The translations under genes and the position numbers were made by a program. A DNA stretch of 6,259 bases from OLB16 sp964422415 (lineage in GTDB: Bacteria > Hinthialibacterota > Hinthialibacteria > OLB16), in assembly GCA_964422415.1 (NCBI GenBank), contig CAYRBI010000237.1, positions 1 to 6,259 of the forward strand, written 5' to 3'. The notes below the pieces were generated by a model. That model made no database searches. It saw only the letters and a list, made by a program, of their open reading frames with translations, and was not told where the DNA came from. Shown here piece after piece: positions 1 through 6,221 of this stretch. Positions within the stretch are counted from its first letter, which is position 1. Each line of letters starts with the position of its first letter.

Positions 1-46
1 CGCGCGGCCTTTCGATTTCAGGGGCTATGCCAGTAAACGATGCGGT

Positions 47-1717
47 TTAGTACAGATCCCAGTTGTTCACCTCGGAGGAGGCCAGTTTCACACTGAAAAT
101 GCGTGCGGCGGTTGAAAGTGCCAATTGGGCCGCCCCCCCGGATTTCGCTACTCCTGAACAATCTGGGGCATCCACCGTGCTGACACCATTTTCGGTGAAC
201 CAGGTGACACAGACTATGTTGTTATTCATACCCACCTTGATGGTTTGTTTGTCCAGTCCTCCGGCTATCGCAGCGGTATCAGTTTTGGGATCCGCCATGG
301 AAGAGGGGTAAAAACTACCTGTAACCGGCGTACCATCCGCATCATAGACACGCGCTACGGGAGCGCCACCACCCGTCTCCTCGGCGGAGTCTCTCCTCCA
401 GGCGATAACAAACGCACCAGAAGGTGTGGCGTGTATGTCAATCGCTTCCTCCTCGACAGGTGCAAGCGCGGGAGTGGTGTAGTCACTATCCGCAATAATG
501 ATCGGGAGTGGAGTAACAGTGGTCAGAGCTGAATTGAGCTGGAAGCGGAGCACGGCGGGACGATAAATCCCGTCAGCATGGGCTTGGTAACGAACCACCA
601 CGAACAGAGTATCGTTCGAAGCCGTTACCGCATTACTGCCATCCAGGGTGAGTATGTCATCATCATTGGGAAGCAGTCCCGCAGTCTCCTCATAAATGGT
701 CTGGTAACCATAGATCTGGGTGATCCGGCTACCGTCATTCTTGAAGAAGGCCAGTGTGCCAGCGTTGTTGCTGGCGCGCATGGCGAACCAACCCAATCCA
801 GCCGTTGCCTGTTGGGTGGAACCGTTGTCAAAGGTGGTCTGGGTTCCAGGAGCCACAAAGGTGGGGGTTGTACTGACCACAAAAGTACTGGCATCCGCGC
901 TGGTGACTGTATGGACATTGCAGCGCTGGTTGCCACCATTCAGCCCTGGTACGATATTGTTGTCAGCGAAGTAGGCAACCGATCCTTGCGCGCCATTGTA
1001 ACGGTCAATCATGTAGTGCAGTGAATTCCCATTCGATAGAATCGCATTGCCGCCTAACCGGCTCTGGTGATCAGCGGCTGGAAAATAGGGGTCCAAGGTA
1101 TGTGAGACCGCGGAGGGGATGTTCCGTCCTGGGGCCATGTTGCTGACCTTGGTGAAGTTTCGTGTCCAACGCTGGCTTAAGTAATGATCGTTGATATCAT
1201 TCGGGCCAACCTCGGACTGAAGATATGTGAAAGCAGCAACTGGATTCGGGAAAGCAATACTCAAATCGTTGTTGAAGAAGATCTCACTACAGATAAAGTC
1301 TCCACTGGAGGGGTCACTATCGACACTGACATTCCAGCCAAATCCACCGATACTCCCATAATTGGCGATGCAGGCCGCACCCAGGAAAGCAGTTCCGTTA
1401 TCATCTACCAGAGCATCCTGAGCTGCTTTATCTACACCCGCTTGTGAGATAAGCGCTATTTTCGGACCACACTGAGATTCATTCGCAAGACCATATACCA
1501 CAAACTGCTCCCGGGAGGTGCTGGGATTGAATCCAGTCGCACCCACATCGTAGTTCCCATAACCATTCCCCCATGGAATGATTTCGGGCCATACATCAAA
1601 GTTGCTGCACAATGGGGTAGCGCCCGCCGTGGTAGGATCAGCGCTCTGGGCCACCGCCATTAACGGGAGGGCGAAGATAGCGATTACGCAGACAAAAATC
1701 CATTTTGAAAGATTCAT
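47..1717 (-). CDS. Secreted protein of unknown function, beta-rich
   Basis: I do not recognise this protein of about 556 residues. An in-frame ATG exists at 1732, but the one at 1717 is preferred because GAGGAG (1725-1730, minus strand) lies 7 nt upstream of it. The N-terminus is a Sec signal peptide: K5, a hydrophobic stretch at about 7-20, then AVAQS with likely cleavage near residue 23-24. No lipobox, membrane segment or C-terminal anchor is visible, so it is probably periplasmic or released. The mature part is rich in G, N, S, T and D and has cysteines near 37, 83, 116, 143, 266, 503 and 520, so disulfides are possible. Around 436-469 the pattern FVIAW...ARVYDADGTPV resembles repeat units seen in secreted propeller-like proteins. 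A weaker second match may lie at 372-395 (FVVVRY...AVLRFQL). A propeller fold is inference. It is transcribed away from the other genes and its base composition looks less GC-rich than theirs. No terminator is visible in the 46 bases after the stop. Confidence 0.8.
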   Translation of the reverse strand: MNLSKWIFVCVIAIFALPLMAVAQSADPTTAGATPLCSNFDVWPEIIPWGNGYGNYDVGATGFNPSTSREQFVVYGLANESQCGPKIALISQAGVDKAAQDALVDDNGTAFLGAACIANYGSIGGFGWNVSVDSDPSSGDFICSEIFFNNDLSIAFPNPVAAFTYLQSEVGPNDINDHYLSQRWTRNFTKVSNMAPGRNIPSAVSHTLDPYFPAADHQSRLGGNAILSNGNSLHYMIDRYNGAQGSVAYFADNNIVPGLNGGNQRCNVHTVTSADASTFVVSTTPTFVAPGTQTTFDNGSTQQATAGLGWFAMRASNNAGTLAFFKNDGSRITQIYGYQTIYEETAGLLPNDDDILTLDGSNAVTASNDTLFVVVRYQAHADGIYRPAVLRFQLNSALTTVTPLPIIIADSDYTTPALAPVEEEAIDIHATPSGAFVIAWRRDSAEETGGGAPVARVYDADGTPVTGSFYPSSMADPKTDTAAIAGGLDKQTIKVGMNNNIVCVTWFTENGVSTVDAPDCSGVAKSGGAAQLALSTAARIFSVKLASSEVNNWDLY

Positions 1718-1921
1718 TTTCAGACTCCTCATTTTCCAGAATTTGACGCCGTTGAAGTCAACGGAAACAACCTGAAAAGCATCTGCGGCAAGAAAAACTG
1801 AAAAACAACCTCGTTGAGGTATCCGTCGGAGATATCTGCATCACCCAAACACGCCCCTGAGGGCCGACTCACTGGCTGAGAGGACAGAACGGAGCCCGCC
1901 AGTGAATTCAATATATTTCAT
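1718..1921 (-). promoter_or_regulatory. Long structured 5' leader
   Basis: This is the predicted untranslated leader of the secreted-protein gene. It can form successive hairpins: an 8-bp stem (TCACTGGC, 1869-1876, with GCCAGTGA, 1898-1905), GCCC-CTGA-GGGC (1853-1864), ACCTC-GTT-GAGGT (1808-1820) and CCGTTG-4 nt-CAACGG (1749-1764). The last ends about 20 nt before the Shine-Dalgarno site. It does not match any riboswitch class I can recognise by eye. A TTG-initiated 60-codon frame (1729-1911) spans it and ends ATGA at the 1732 ATG, but has no ribosome site and is not annotated as a gene. Confidence 0.35.
1791..1820 (-). terminator. Possible intrinsic terminator or attenuator in the leader
   Basis: Read on the minus strand, the stem ACCTC/GAGGT with a 3-nt loop (1808-1820) is followed immediately by TGTTTTTCAGTTTTTCT. 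That is the layout of an intrinsic terminator, but the stem has only 5 bp and the U-run is interrupted, so it would be weak. It lies about 100 nt after the predicted transcription start and before the gene, so it would act as an attenuator if real. Confidence 0.25.
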
Positions 1922-1927
1922 ACATCT

Positions 1928-1955
1928 ATCATATGGGGGGCTACCGCTCTGTCAA
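1928..1955 (-). promoter_or_regulatory. Sigma70-type promoter of the secreted-protein gene
   Basis: On the minus strand, a perfect -35 box TTGACA (1950-1955) is followed after 16 nt by TATGAT (1928-1933), which matches the -10 consensus at 5 of 6 bases. Transcription would begin near 1921, inside an AT-rich stretch. That gives a leader of about 200 nt before the start codon at 1717. Both boxes were read directly from the sequence; activity is inferred. Confidence 0.65.
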
Positions 1956-1986
1956 GAAAAATTTTGTGTATTTGTTAGGATAAAAC

Positions 1987-1998
1987 GCTTAATTAAGC
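1987..1998. promoter_or_regulatory. Perfect 12-bp palindrome, possible operator
   Basis: GCTTAATTAAGC is a perfect palindrome in the AT-rich centre of the divergent region, about 32 bp upstream of the -35 box of the minus-strand promoter. A dimeric regulator could bind such a site, but only one copy is seen and no regulator gene is nearby. It may be chance in AT-rich DNA. Confidence 0.2.
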
Positions 1999-2184
1999 CC
2001 ATACCCCCCTCGTTTTATGAATGAAGAAGGGAGCGTAGACAGAGGGTGTAAAAGCTTCATCTCCCCCACCAGGCCGTCCGGGGGTTTCAACTGGTCCCAT
2101 TCCGGATGGACTGCTATGCTGAGGTGTTGCCTCCGTATCCAACGGGAGGACCAGGGAGAAGTTCCCATTGGGAGATGTGACCGA

Positions 2185-3159
2185 ATGAAAGAAACTGCCG
2201 CCACCAGCGCGCTATCCATGGCCGTACACCACCGCTTCCATGAGGTGGTGGATTATCTCAACAGTGTGATCCTGGGCAAGAAAGAGGTCATCGGGCAGGT
2301 CATGGTCGCGTTGCTGTCGCGCGGCCACTTGCTGATCGAGGATGTGCCCGGGGTGGGGAAAACCACTCTGGCCAGAAGCCTGGCGGATATCCTTGATTGC
2401 CGTTTCCAACGGATCTCCTTCACCAGCGACCTGATGCCGAGTGATATCCTGGGGGTTTCGATCTTTGACCGGAATGAAACCCGCTTCGTCTTCCAGGAGG
2501 GACCGGTCTTCACCAATATTCTCTTGGCCGATGAGCTTAACCGTACCACCCCGAAGACCCAGAGCGCCTTCCTGGAGGCCATGGAAGCGGGCCAGGTGAC
2601 CATCGATAAAACCACCCATTCCCTGCCCGAACCCTTCCTGGTCATGGCCACCCAGAATCCGCTCGAGTTCACCGGGACCTTCCCCCTGCCGGTTTCCCAG
2701 CTGGACCGCTTTCTCATGCGTATCGAGATCGGCTACCCCGATCAGGCCAGTGAGGAGAGGATGATGGTGCAGTACCGCGAAACCCGCGCCGGCGATCACC
2801 GTCCCCAACCCATCCCCCTGGATGAGGTGCGTTCCTGGCAGCAGGCAGTGCCACGGGTCAAGATGGATGCCACACTGGTCGGGTACATCGCTTTACTGGC
2901 CTCGAAAACCCGTGAGCACGCGGAGATCCATCTGGGAGTCAGTCCACGCGCTACGCTGGCTCTGCAACGCGCCGCCCAAGCCCGCGCCCTGCTCACAGGC
3001 CGCGCCTTCGTGACCCCCGATGATATCCAAACCCTTGTCCCAACCGTCTGGGCACACCGTCTCATCCTCACCAACCAGGCTGGCATCGGACATCAAACCC
3101 ATCACCGCGCGGTGGAAATGCTCCAGGAAATCCTGGAAGAGGTGCCTGTTCCGGTTTAA
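2185..3159 (+). CDS. moxR: MoxR-family AAA+ ATPase
   Basis: A 324-residue cytoplasmic AAA+ ATPase of the MoxR family. These act as chaperone-like motors that help mature or activate partner proteins, often with VWA-domain or DUF58 proteins. The domains follow the family order: an N-terminal segment with VILGKKEVIGQ (28-38), Walker A DVPGVGKTT (53-61), Walker B LLADELNR (113-120), PKTQSAFLEAME (123-134), sensor 1 ATQNP (155-159), LDRF (173-176) with the likely arginine finger, and the lid with sensor 2 GVSPRA (251-256). All nucleotide-handling motifs are intact. The open frame extends upstream to 2017, but the 2185 ATG is preferred: GGGAG lies 10 nt before it, family similarity begins soon after it, and the length then fits the usual 310-330. 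The first downstream gene starts about 75 bp later, beyond a palindromic element. The usual MoxR partner genes are not in the window, so its client is unknown. The symbol is a family name. Confidence 0.93.
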   Translation: MKETAATSALSMAVHHRFHEVVDYLNSVILGKKEVIGQVMVALLSRGHLLIEDVPGVGKTTLARSLADILDCRFQRISFTSDLMPSDILGVSIFDRNETRFVFQEGPVFTNILLADELNRTTPKTQSAFLEAMEAGQVTIDKTTHSLPEPFLVMATQNPLEFTGTFPLPVSQLDRFLMRIEIGYPDQASEERMMVQYRETRAGDHRPQPIPLDEVRSWQQAVPRVKMDATLVGYIALLASKTREHAEIHLGVSPRATLALQRAAQARALLTGRAFVTPDDIQTLVPTVWAHRLILTNQAGIGHQTHHRAVEMLQEILEEVPVPV

Positions 3160-3167
3160 GAGAACAA

Positions 3168-3250
3168 CCCGTATGTTGTTCATGCTTTAGCATGTTTGAA
3201 CTCGATCACCCCCAAAAAAAACACATGCTAAAGCATGAACAACATACGGG
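3168..3250. repeat. MITE-like palindromic element with perfect 28-bp terminal inverted repeats
   Basis: The left arm (3168-3195, starting CCCGTATG) and right arm (3223-3250, ending CATACGGG) are perfect reverse complements over 28 bp, separated by 27 nt. Pairing fails one base beyond each end, so the arms are sharply bounded. AACAA occurs directly on both sides (3163-3167 and 3251-3255), as a 5-bp target duplication would. Each arm also contains its own small palindrome, CATGCTTTAGCATG (3181-3194) and CATGCTAAAGCATG (3224-3237). The element encodes no protein, so any movement would need a transposase supplied elsewhere. It is unlikely to be an intrinsic terminator, since the stem is not GC-rich and no U-run follows. 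A REP-type palindrome is the main alternative. Confidence 0.7.
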
Positions 3251-4947
3251 AACAACATACAACACGAAGAGCGATGTACTGGCTGATTTCCTTGTTCATC
3301 CTCATCATCCTCACCCCCGTGAGGGGAACCGCGGAAACCGCGCGGGGCGTGGTGTTCGTGGATTCGAACCGGGATGGCATACGGGATGTAGGGGAGGTGG
3401 GTGTTCCCAAGGTCCTGCTCACAAATCAACGCACTTTTGTGGAGACCGGTGCGGGGGGCGAATACTCCATTGAGATGGATGAGGATGACATCCTGATCCT
3501 TATCAAGCCTGCCAGTTATGACCTGCCGTCCGGTACCAATTTCTTGCCATGCTTCTATTACATCCATAAACCCAAGGGCTCTCCCGATTTCTCCATGCCT
3601 CCAGGAACTGGGCTATTGGGAAGTCTATTTTACACCCTGGCTGGCTGGATCGGACGGAGTAACCATTATCACGGTGTAGACCCCACGGGACCGTTCCCGG
3701 CTTCGCTTGATTTCCCTCTCCTCCCCGCTGAAAGTCTCCAGCAATTCGATGTGGTGGTGACCACCGACCCCCAACCACGCAAACCCAAGGAGGTAGACTA
3801 CATCCGCGATGATGTGGTGGCGGAAATGATCTCTGAACCCACAGTCCAAGAGGCTGCCTTCGGAGTCACCCTTGGCGATGTGATGTCCGGGCACCTCGAT
3901 CTTTACGAGCCTTACAACACTGTGATGGCGGCATTGCGAAAGCCCTGGTTCAATGTCATCGGCAACCATGACCTCAACGAGGATGCCCCCACGGATGAGT
4001 TCAGCGATGAAACCTGGAACAGTGTCTATGGACCTCAGTACTATGCCTTCTTCCAGGGTGAGGTCTTGTTCGCCGCTCTCGACAACATGGAGTGGGGCCA
4101 CAAGTCACCTGGAGAGAATGGGGAGAACAGCCCGGCCAGTGAAGAGGATGGCGATTGGGATCCCAAGATCGGAACCGCTCAATTGGCTTGGCTCGCGCAG
4201 CTGCTTGCTCTTCAACCCAAAGACCGCTTGCTGGTGCTGATGATGCATGTCCCACTGGAGGTGGATGGCAACGGGTATGTCATGGACCGCCAGGATCTTT
4301 ACCGTCTCCTGGAGGGGCGCAAGGTGTTAGTTCTGTGTGGACACATGCATGCACAAGAGCACTCCTTCATTGGGGAGCGCTCGGGCTTTCATGGAGATCC
4401 AGAAATCCATCAACTGACCGCCGCGCCGGTCAGTGGTGGTTGGTGGAAGGGACCGCTCGATGAGCGTGGCATCCCCACTGCCTTATGTACCGATGGGGTA
4501 GACAACGGTTACACAATCCTGACCATCAAGGGCAGCAGCTATACCACGGCATACAAGGCGGCGGGGAAAGCCTGGTCATATCAGATCCGGATCGAATCGC
4601 CCCAGGAGGCTTACAAACCGGGTGACCAGGTGATCGCCAATATCTTCGCCGGTTCACAGCGTTCACGGGTGACTTACTCTCTGGATGGCAATGAACCAGT
4701 TCCGATGGTGCGCACCCTGATGCCCAGTCCCTATGTCACCCATTTGTGGGAGGCACGGGACAAGAGCATCCAGCCTCCGGCCTTGCCCCCCGCGCTAGCG
4801 GTCTTCCATATGTGGGCCGCGGACCTCCCGGCGGATCTGCAACCGGGAACTCACCAGGTCGTGGTGAGTGAGATCGACCAATACGGCCACAAACATGAGG
4901 CCACCTCTCTCTTTGAGGTCACGGCTCCAGGAGATAGTTCGCAATGA
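3235..4947 (+). CDS. Secreted calcineurin-like metallophosphoesterase with extra N- and C-terminal domains
   Basis: A 570-residue two-metal phosphoesterase; the substrate cannot be told from sequence. The N-terminus has R5, R11 and R12, then a hydrophobic stretch at about 15-28 and GTAETA, a likely Sec signal peptide, so it should act outside the cytoplasm. Residues 37-110 form a beta-type domain opening with DSNRDGIRD (43-51), a calcium-loop-like pattern of SdrD-B and MetallophosN domains. The catalytic core holds DPQ (178-180), GD (214-215), GNHD (243-246), H338 and GHMH (369-372), so the metal ligands appear complete, with Gln in place of His in the first motif, as I recall for this subfamily. 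An acidic loop lies at about 292-310. From about 420 it resembles a MetallophosC domain. The start is uncertain: the 3235 ATG lies in the palindromic element and lacks a Shine-Dalgarno site, while the 3274 ATG (MYWLIS) has only a weak, close GAAG and would lose the basic signal-peptide region. The stop overlaps the next gene's start. Confidence 0.88.
   Translation: MNNIREQHTTRRAMYWLISLFILIILTPVRGTAETARGVVFVDSNRDGIRDVGEVGVPKVLLTNQRTFVETGAGGEYSIEMDEDDILILIKPASYDLPSGTNFLPCFYYIHKPKGSPDFSMPPGTGLLGSLFYTLAGWIGRSNHYHGVDPTGPFPASLDFPLLPAESLQQFDVVVTTDPQPRKPKEVDYIRDDVVAEMISEPTVQEAAFGVTLGDVMSGHLDLYEPYNTVMAALRKPWFNVIGNHDLNEDAPTDEFSDETWNSVYGPQYYAFFQGEVLFAALDNMEWGHKSPGENGENSPASEEDGDWDPKIGTAQLAWLAQLLALQPKDRLLVLMMHVPLEVDGNGYVMDRQDLYRLLEGRKVLVLCGHMHAQEHSFIGERSGFHGDPEIHQLTAAPVSGGWWKGPLDERGIPTALCTDGVDNGYTILTIKGSSYTTAYKAAGKAWSYQIRIESPQEAYKPGDQVIANIFAGSQRSRVTYSLDGNEPVPMVRTLMPSPYVTHLWEARDKSIQPPALPPALAVFHMWAADLPADLQPGTHQVVVSEIDQYGHKHEATSLFEVTAPGDSSQ
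4929..4934 (+). promoter_or_regulatory. Ribosome binding site of the serine hydrolase, inside the phosphoesterase gene
   Basis: AGGAGA lies 9 nt before the ATG at 4944, within the last codons of the phosphoesterase. With the ATGA overlap of stop and start (4944-4947), it supports this start and coupled translation of the two genes. Confidence 0.75.
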
Positions 4948-6221
4948 TTATCAATGATCTGCCCGCCGGTACACGGCGTCTTCCCCCAGAGACCGAAGAG
5001 CAGCTGGATCAGGTTCTTCAGAATGCTGTCGAGACCGAGGCCACCTCGGGAGTCGAAGCCCTGGTATTGAGCGGAGATGATACGGTCTACCACAAGGCCT
5101 GCGGTTTTCTACGCCGGATTCCTACTCCCATCCCCCTCCCGCCGGATACTTATTTTGACCTCGCCTCCCTGACCAAGATGGTCAGCACCACGACCTCGGT
5201 GATGATCCTGGTGGACCATGGGCTAGTGCGGCTGGATGCCCCGGTGTGGAGCTACATCCCGGAATTTGGCTGCAAAGGAAAGGAACGGATCACTGTCCGC
5301 AACCTGTTGACCCACACCGCTGGATTGCTCCCCTTCATCCAGCTCTACCGCGATCATTCTGGCAAGAAAGCCTTTTACCAGGCTCTCGCTGAAATGGAAC
5401 CGCCACGCCCCCCCGGAGTGGAGCGCGAGTACAGCGATCTGGGATTCATGACCTTGGGGTGGATGGTGGAACAGGTGTCGGGAAAGCCCCTGGACGAGTT
5501 CGCTAGAGAGCATATCTTCACCCCCTTGGGAATGCGGAACACCCTGTACAATCCTCCCCGCGCGCTATGGAAACAGTGCGCCGCGACCGAGGATTGCCCC
5601 TTCCGGAAAAGAATCATGCAGGGCCAAGTCCATGATGAGAACGCGTATCAGATGGGGGGAGTCTCGGGCCATGCTGGATTATTCTCCACGGCGGATGATC
5701 TGGCCCTCTTTGTAAGGATGATGTTGTATGAGGGGAGGCTGGAGGTTCATTCAAGTGATCGAGTGGTTATCCCCCCCACCCCAACCCTCCCCCGCCAGGG
5801 GGGAGGGAGTGCTCTTGCCTCTCCCCCTTGGTGGAGGAGGGAACAGTTTTCTCCCTCCCCCCTTGCGGGGGAGGGCCGGGGTGGGGGGGAAGTCCGTGAA
5901 ATTCAGATCTTGTCTCGAGCCACCTTCCGCGAGATGCTCACCCCCCAACCAATGCCCCAGGGAGCCAAACAAGCCTTGGGTTGGTGGTTCAAAAGACCAC
6001 CCGAGGAGGCCACCGTGTTCCTTCCCTCGGAGTATTCCTATGGACACACCGGTTTCACCGGCACCAGCCTGTGGATCGATCCGGTATACAAGACCGCCGT
6101 GGTTCTCCTCTCGAATGCGGTTCACCCCAAACGGGAGACTGGTCATGCGGCGATATTTAGGAAATCTGTCCACACCATCGTCAGCGAGTGGTGTGTGAAA
6201 AACACAACCCCTTCCCTTTAG
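4944..6221 (+). CDS. Serine hydrolase, class C beta-lactamase fold, carrying an in-frame repeat insertion
   Basis: A 425-residue member of the beta-lactamase / penicillin-binding-protein-like serine hydrolases, enzymes that form an acyl-serine intermediate on peptides, esters or cell-wall fragments. Visible motifs are SLTK (75-78, nucleophile Ser75 and Lys78), LLTHTAGL (121-128), YSD (163-165, in the place of YxN), VHDENAY (229-235), GHAGLFSTADDL (242-253), ILSRATFREM (322-331) and GHTGFTGTS (367-375, the KTG-like box). There is no signal peptide, so it is probably cytoplasmic, unlike the secreted phosphoesterase before it. Residues at about 267-321 are an unusual Pro/Gly/Arg-rich stretch encoded largely by a palindromic repeat, where relatives would be expected to run from the helix after GHAGLFS almost directly to ILS. 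All catalytic motifs lie outside the insert, so the enzyme may still work. Similarity to enzymes that trim amino acids from muropeptides is possible but unproved; esterase or peptidase activity is equally open. Confidence 0.9.
   Translation: MIINDLPAGTRRLPPETEEQLDQVLQNAVETEATSGVEALVLSGDDTVYHKACGFLRRIPTPIPLPPDTYFDLASLTKMVSTTTSVMILVDHGLVRLDAPVWSYIPEFGCKGKERITVRNLLTHTAGLLPFIQLYRDHSGKKAFYQALAEMEPPRPPGVEREYSDLGFMTLGWMVEQVSGKPLDEFAREHIFTPLGMRNTLYNPPRALWKQCAATEDCPFRKRIMQGQVHDENAYQMGGVSGHAGLFSTADDLALFVRMMLYEGRLEVHSSDRVVIPPTPTLPRQGGGSALASPPWWRREQFSPSPLAGEGRGGGEVREIQILSRATFREMLTPQPMPQGAKQALGWWFKRPPEEATVFLPSEYSYGHTGFTGTSLWIDPVYKTAVVLLSNAVHPKRETGHAAIFRKSVHTIVSEWCVKNTTPSL
5771..5889. repeat. GC-rich palindromic (REP-like) element inside a coding sequence
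   Basis: Arms at 5771-5809 and 5851-5889 are reverse complements at 36 of 39 positions, separated by 41 nt. Each arm also folds on itself into a 9-bp stem CCCTCCCCC/GGGGGAGGG with a 5-nt loop (5785-5807 and 5853-5875). A weaker related hairpin lies between them (about 5818-5841). The element resembles a widespread kind of GC-rich intergenic bacterial repeat whose chance translations read like SPLAGEGRGGG or TPTLPRQGGG. Here it lies inside the serine hydrolase frame and is read as about residues 276-315. No target duplication was found at its edges. Confidence 0.8.

Larger units (their letters stand above)
1733..2184. other. Divergent non-coding region between the secreted-protein gene and moxR
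   Basis: About 450 bases with no convincing gene. The left half holds the promoter and structured leader of the minus-strand gene. The middle (about 1911-2000) is AT-rich and contains a perfect 12-bp palindrome. The right half (about 2000-2184) is GC-richer; its reading frame is open and continuous with moxR, but the translation looks non-coding. I found no good sigma70 promoter for moxR: TAGACA at 2036-2041 resembles a -35 box but has no -10 partner at the right distance. Confidence 0.7.

Noticed and set aside
578..1024. A 148-codon plus-strand frame opposite the secreted-protein gene
   Set aside because: It lies within a clear signal-peptide-bearing gene on the other strand and shows no domain.
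1729..1911. A 60-codon minus-strand frame in the leader that overlaps the 1732 ATG as ATGA
   Set aside because: It starts at TTG with no ribosome site, only about 10 nt from the predicted transcript start, and its translation is not protein-like. It remains a remote leader-peptide possibility.
2017..2184. A 56-codon N-terminal extension of MoxR in the same open frame
   Set aside because: The translation has no family similarity, and a good start with a Shine-Dalgarno site exists at 2185 giving the normal family length.
2212..2808. A 198-codon frame opposite moxR
   Set aside because: It is antisense to a gene with every MoxR motif intact; its composition is that of a shadow frame and it has no recognisable domain.
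3168..3250. The 28-bp inverted repeat as an intrinsic terminator of moxR
   Set aside because: The stem is not GC-rich, no U-run follows it, and the next gene starts inside its right arm.
3168..5889. The two palindromic repeats as copies of one family, or as a CRISPR array
   Set aside because: Their sequences and arm lengths are unrelated, and there is no regular repeat-spacer series.
5728..6198. Long alternate frames on both strands across the GC-rich repeat
   Set aside because: They are open because the repeat lacks stops in every frame; the hydrolase frame alone carries family motifs on both sides.
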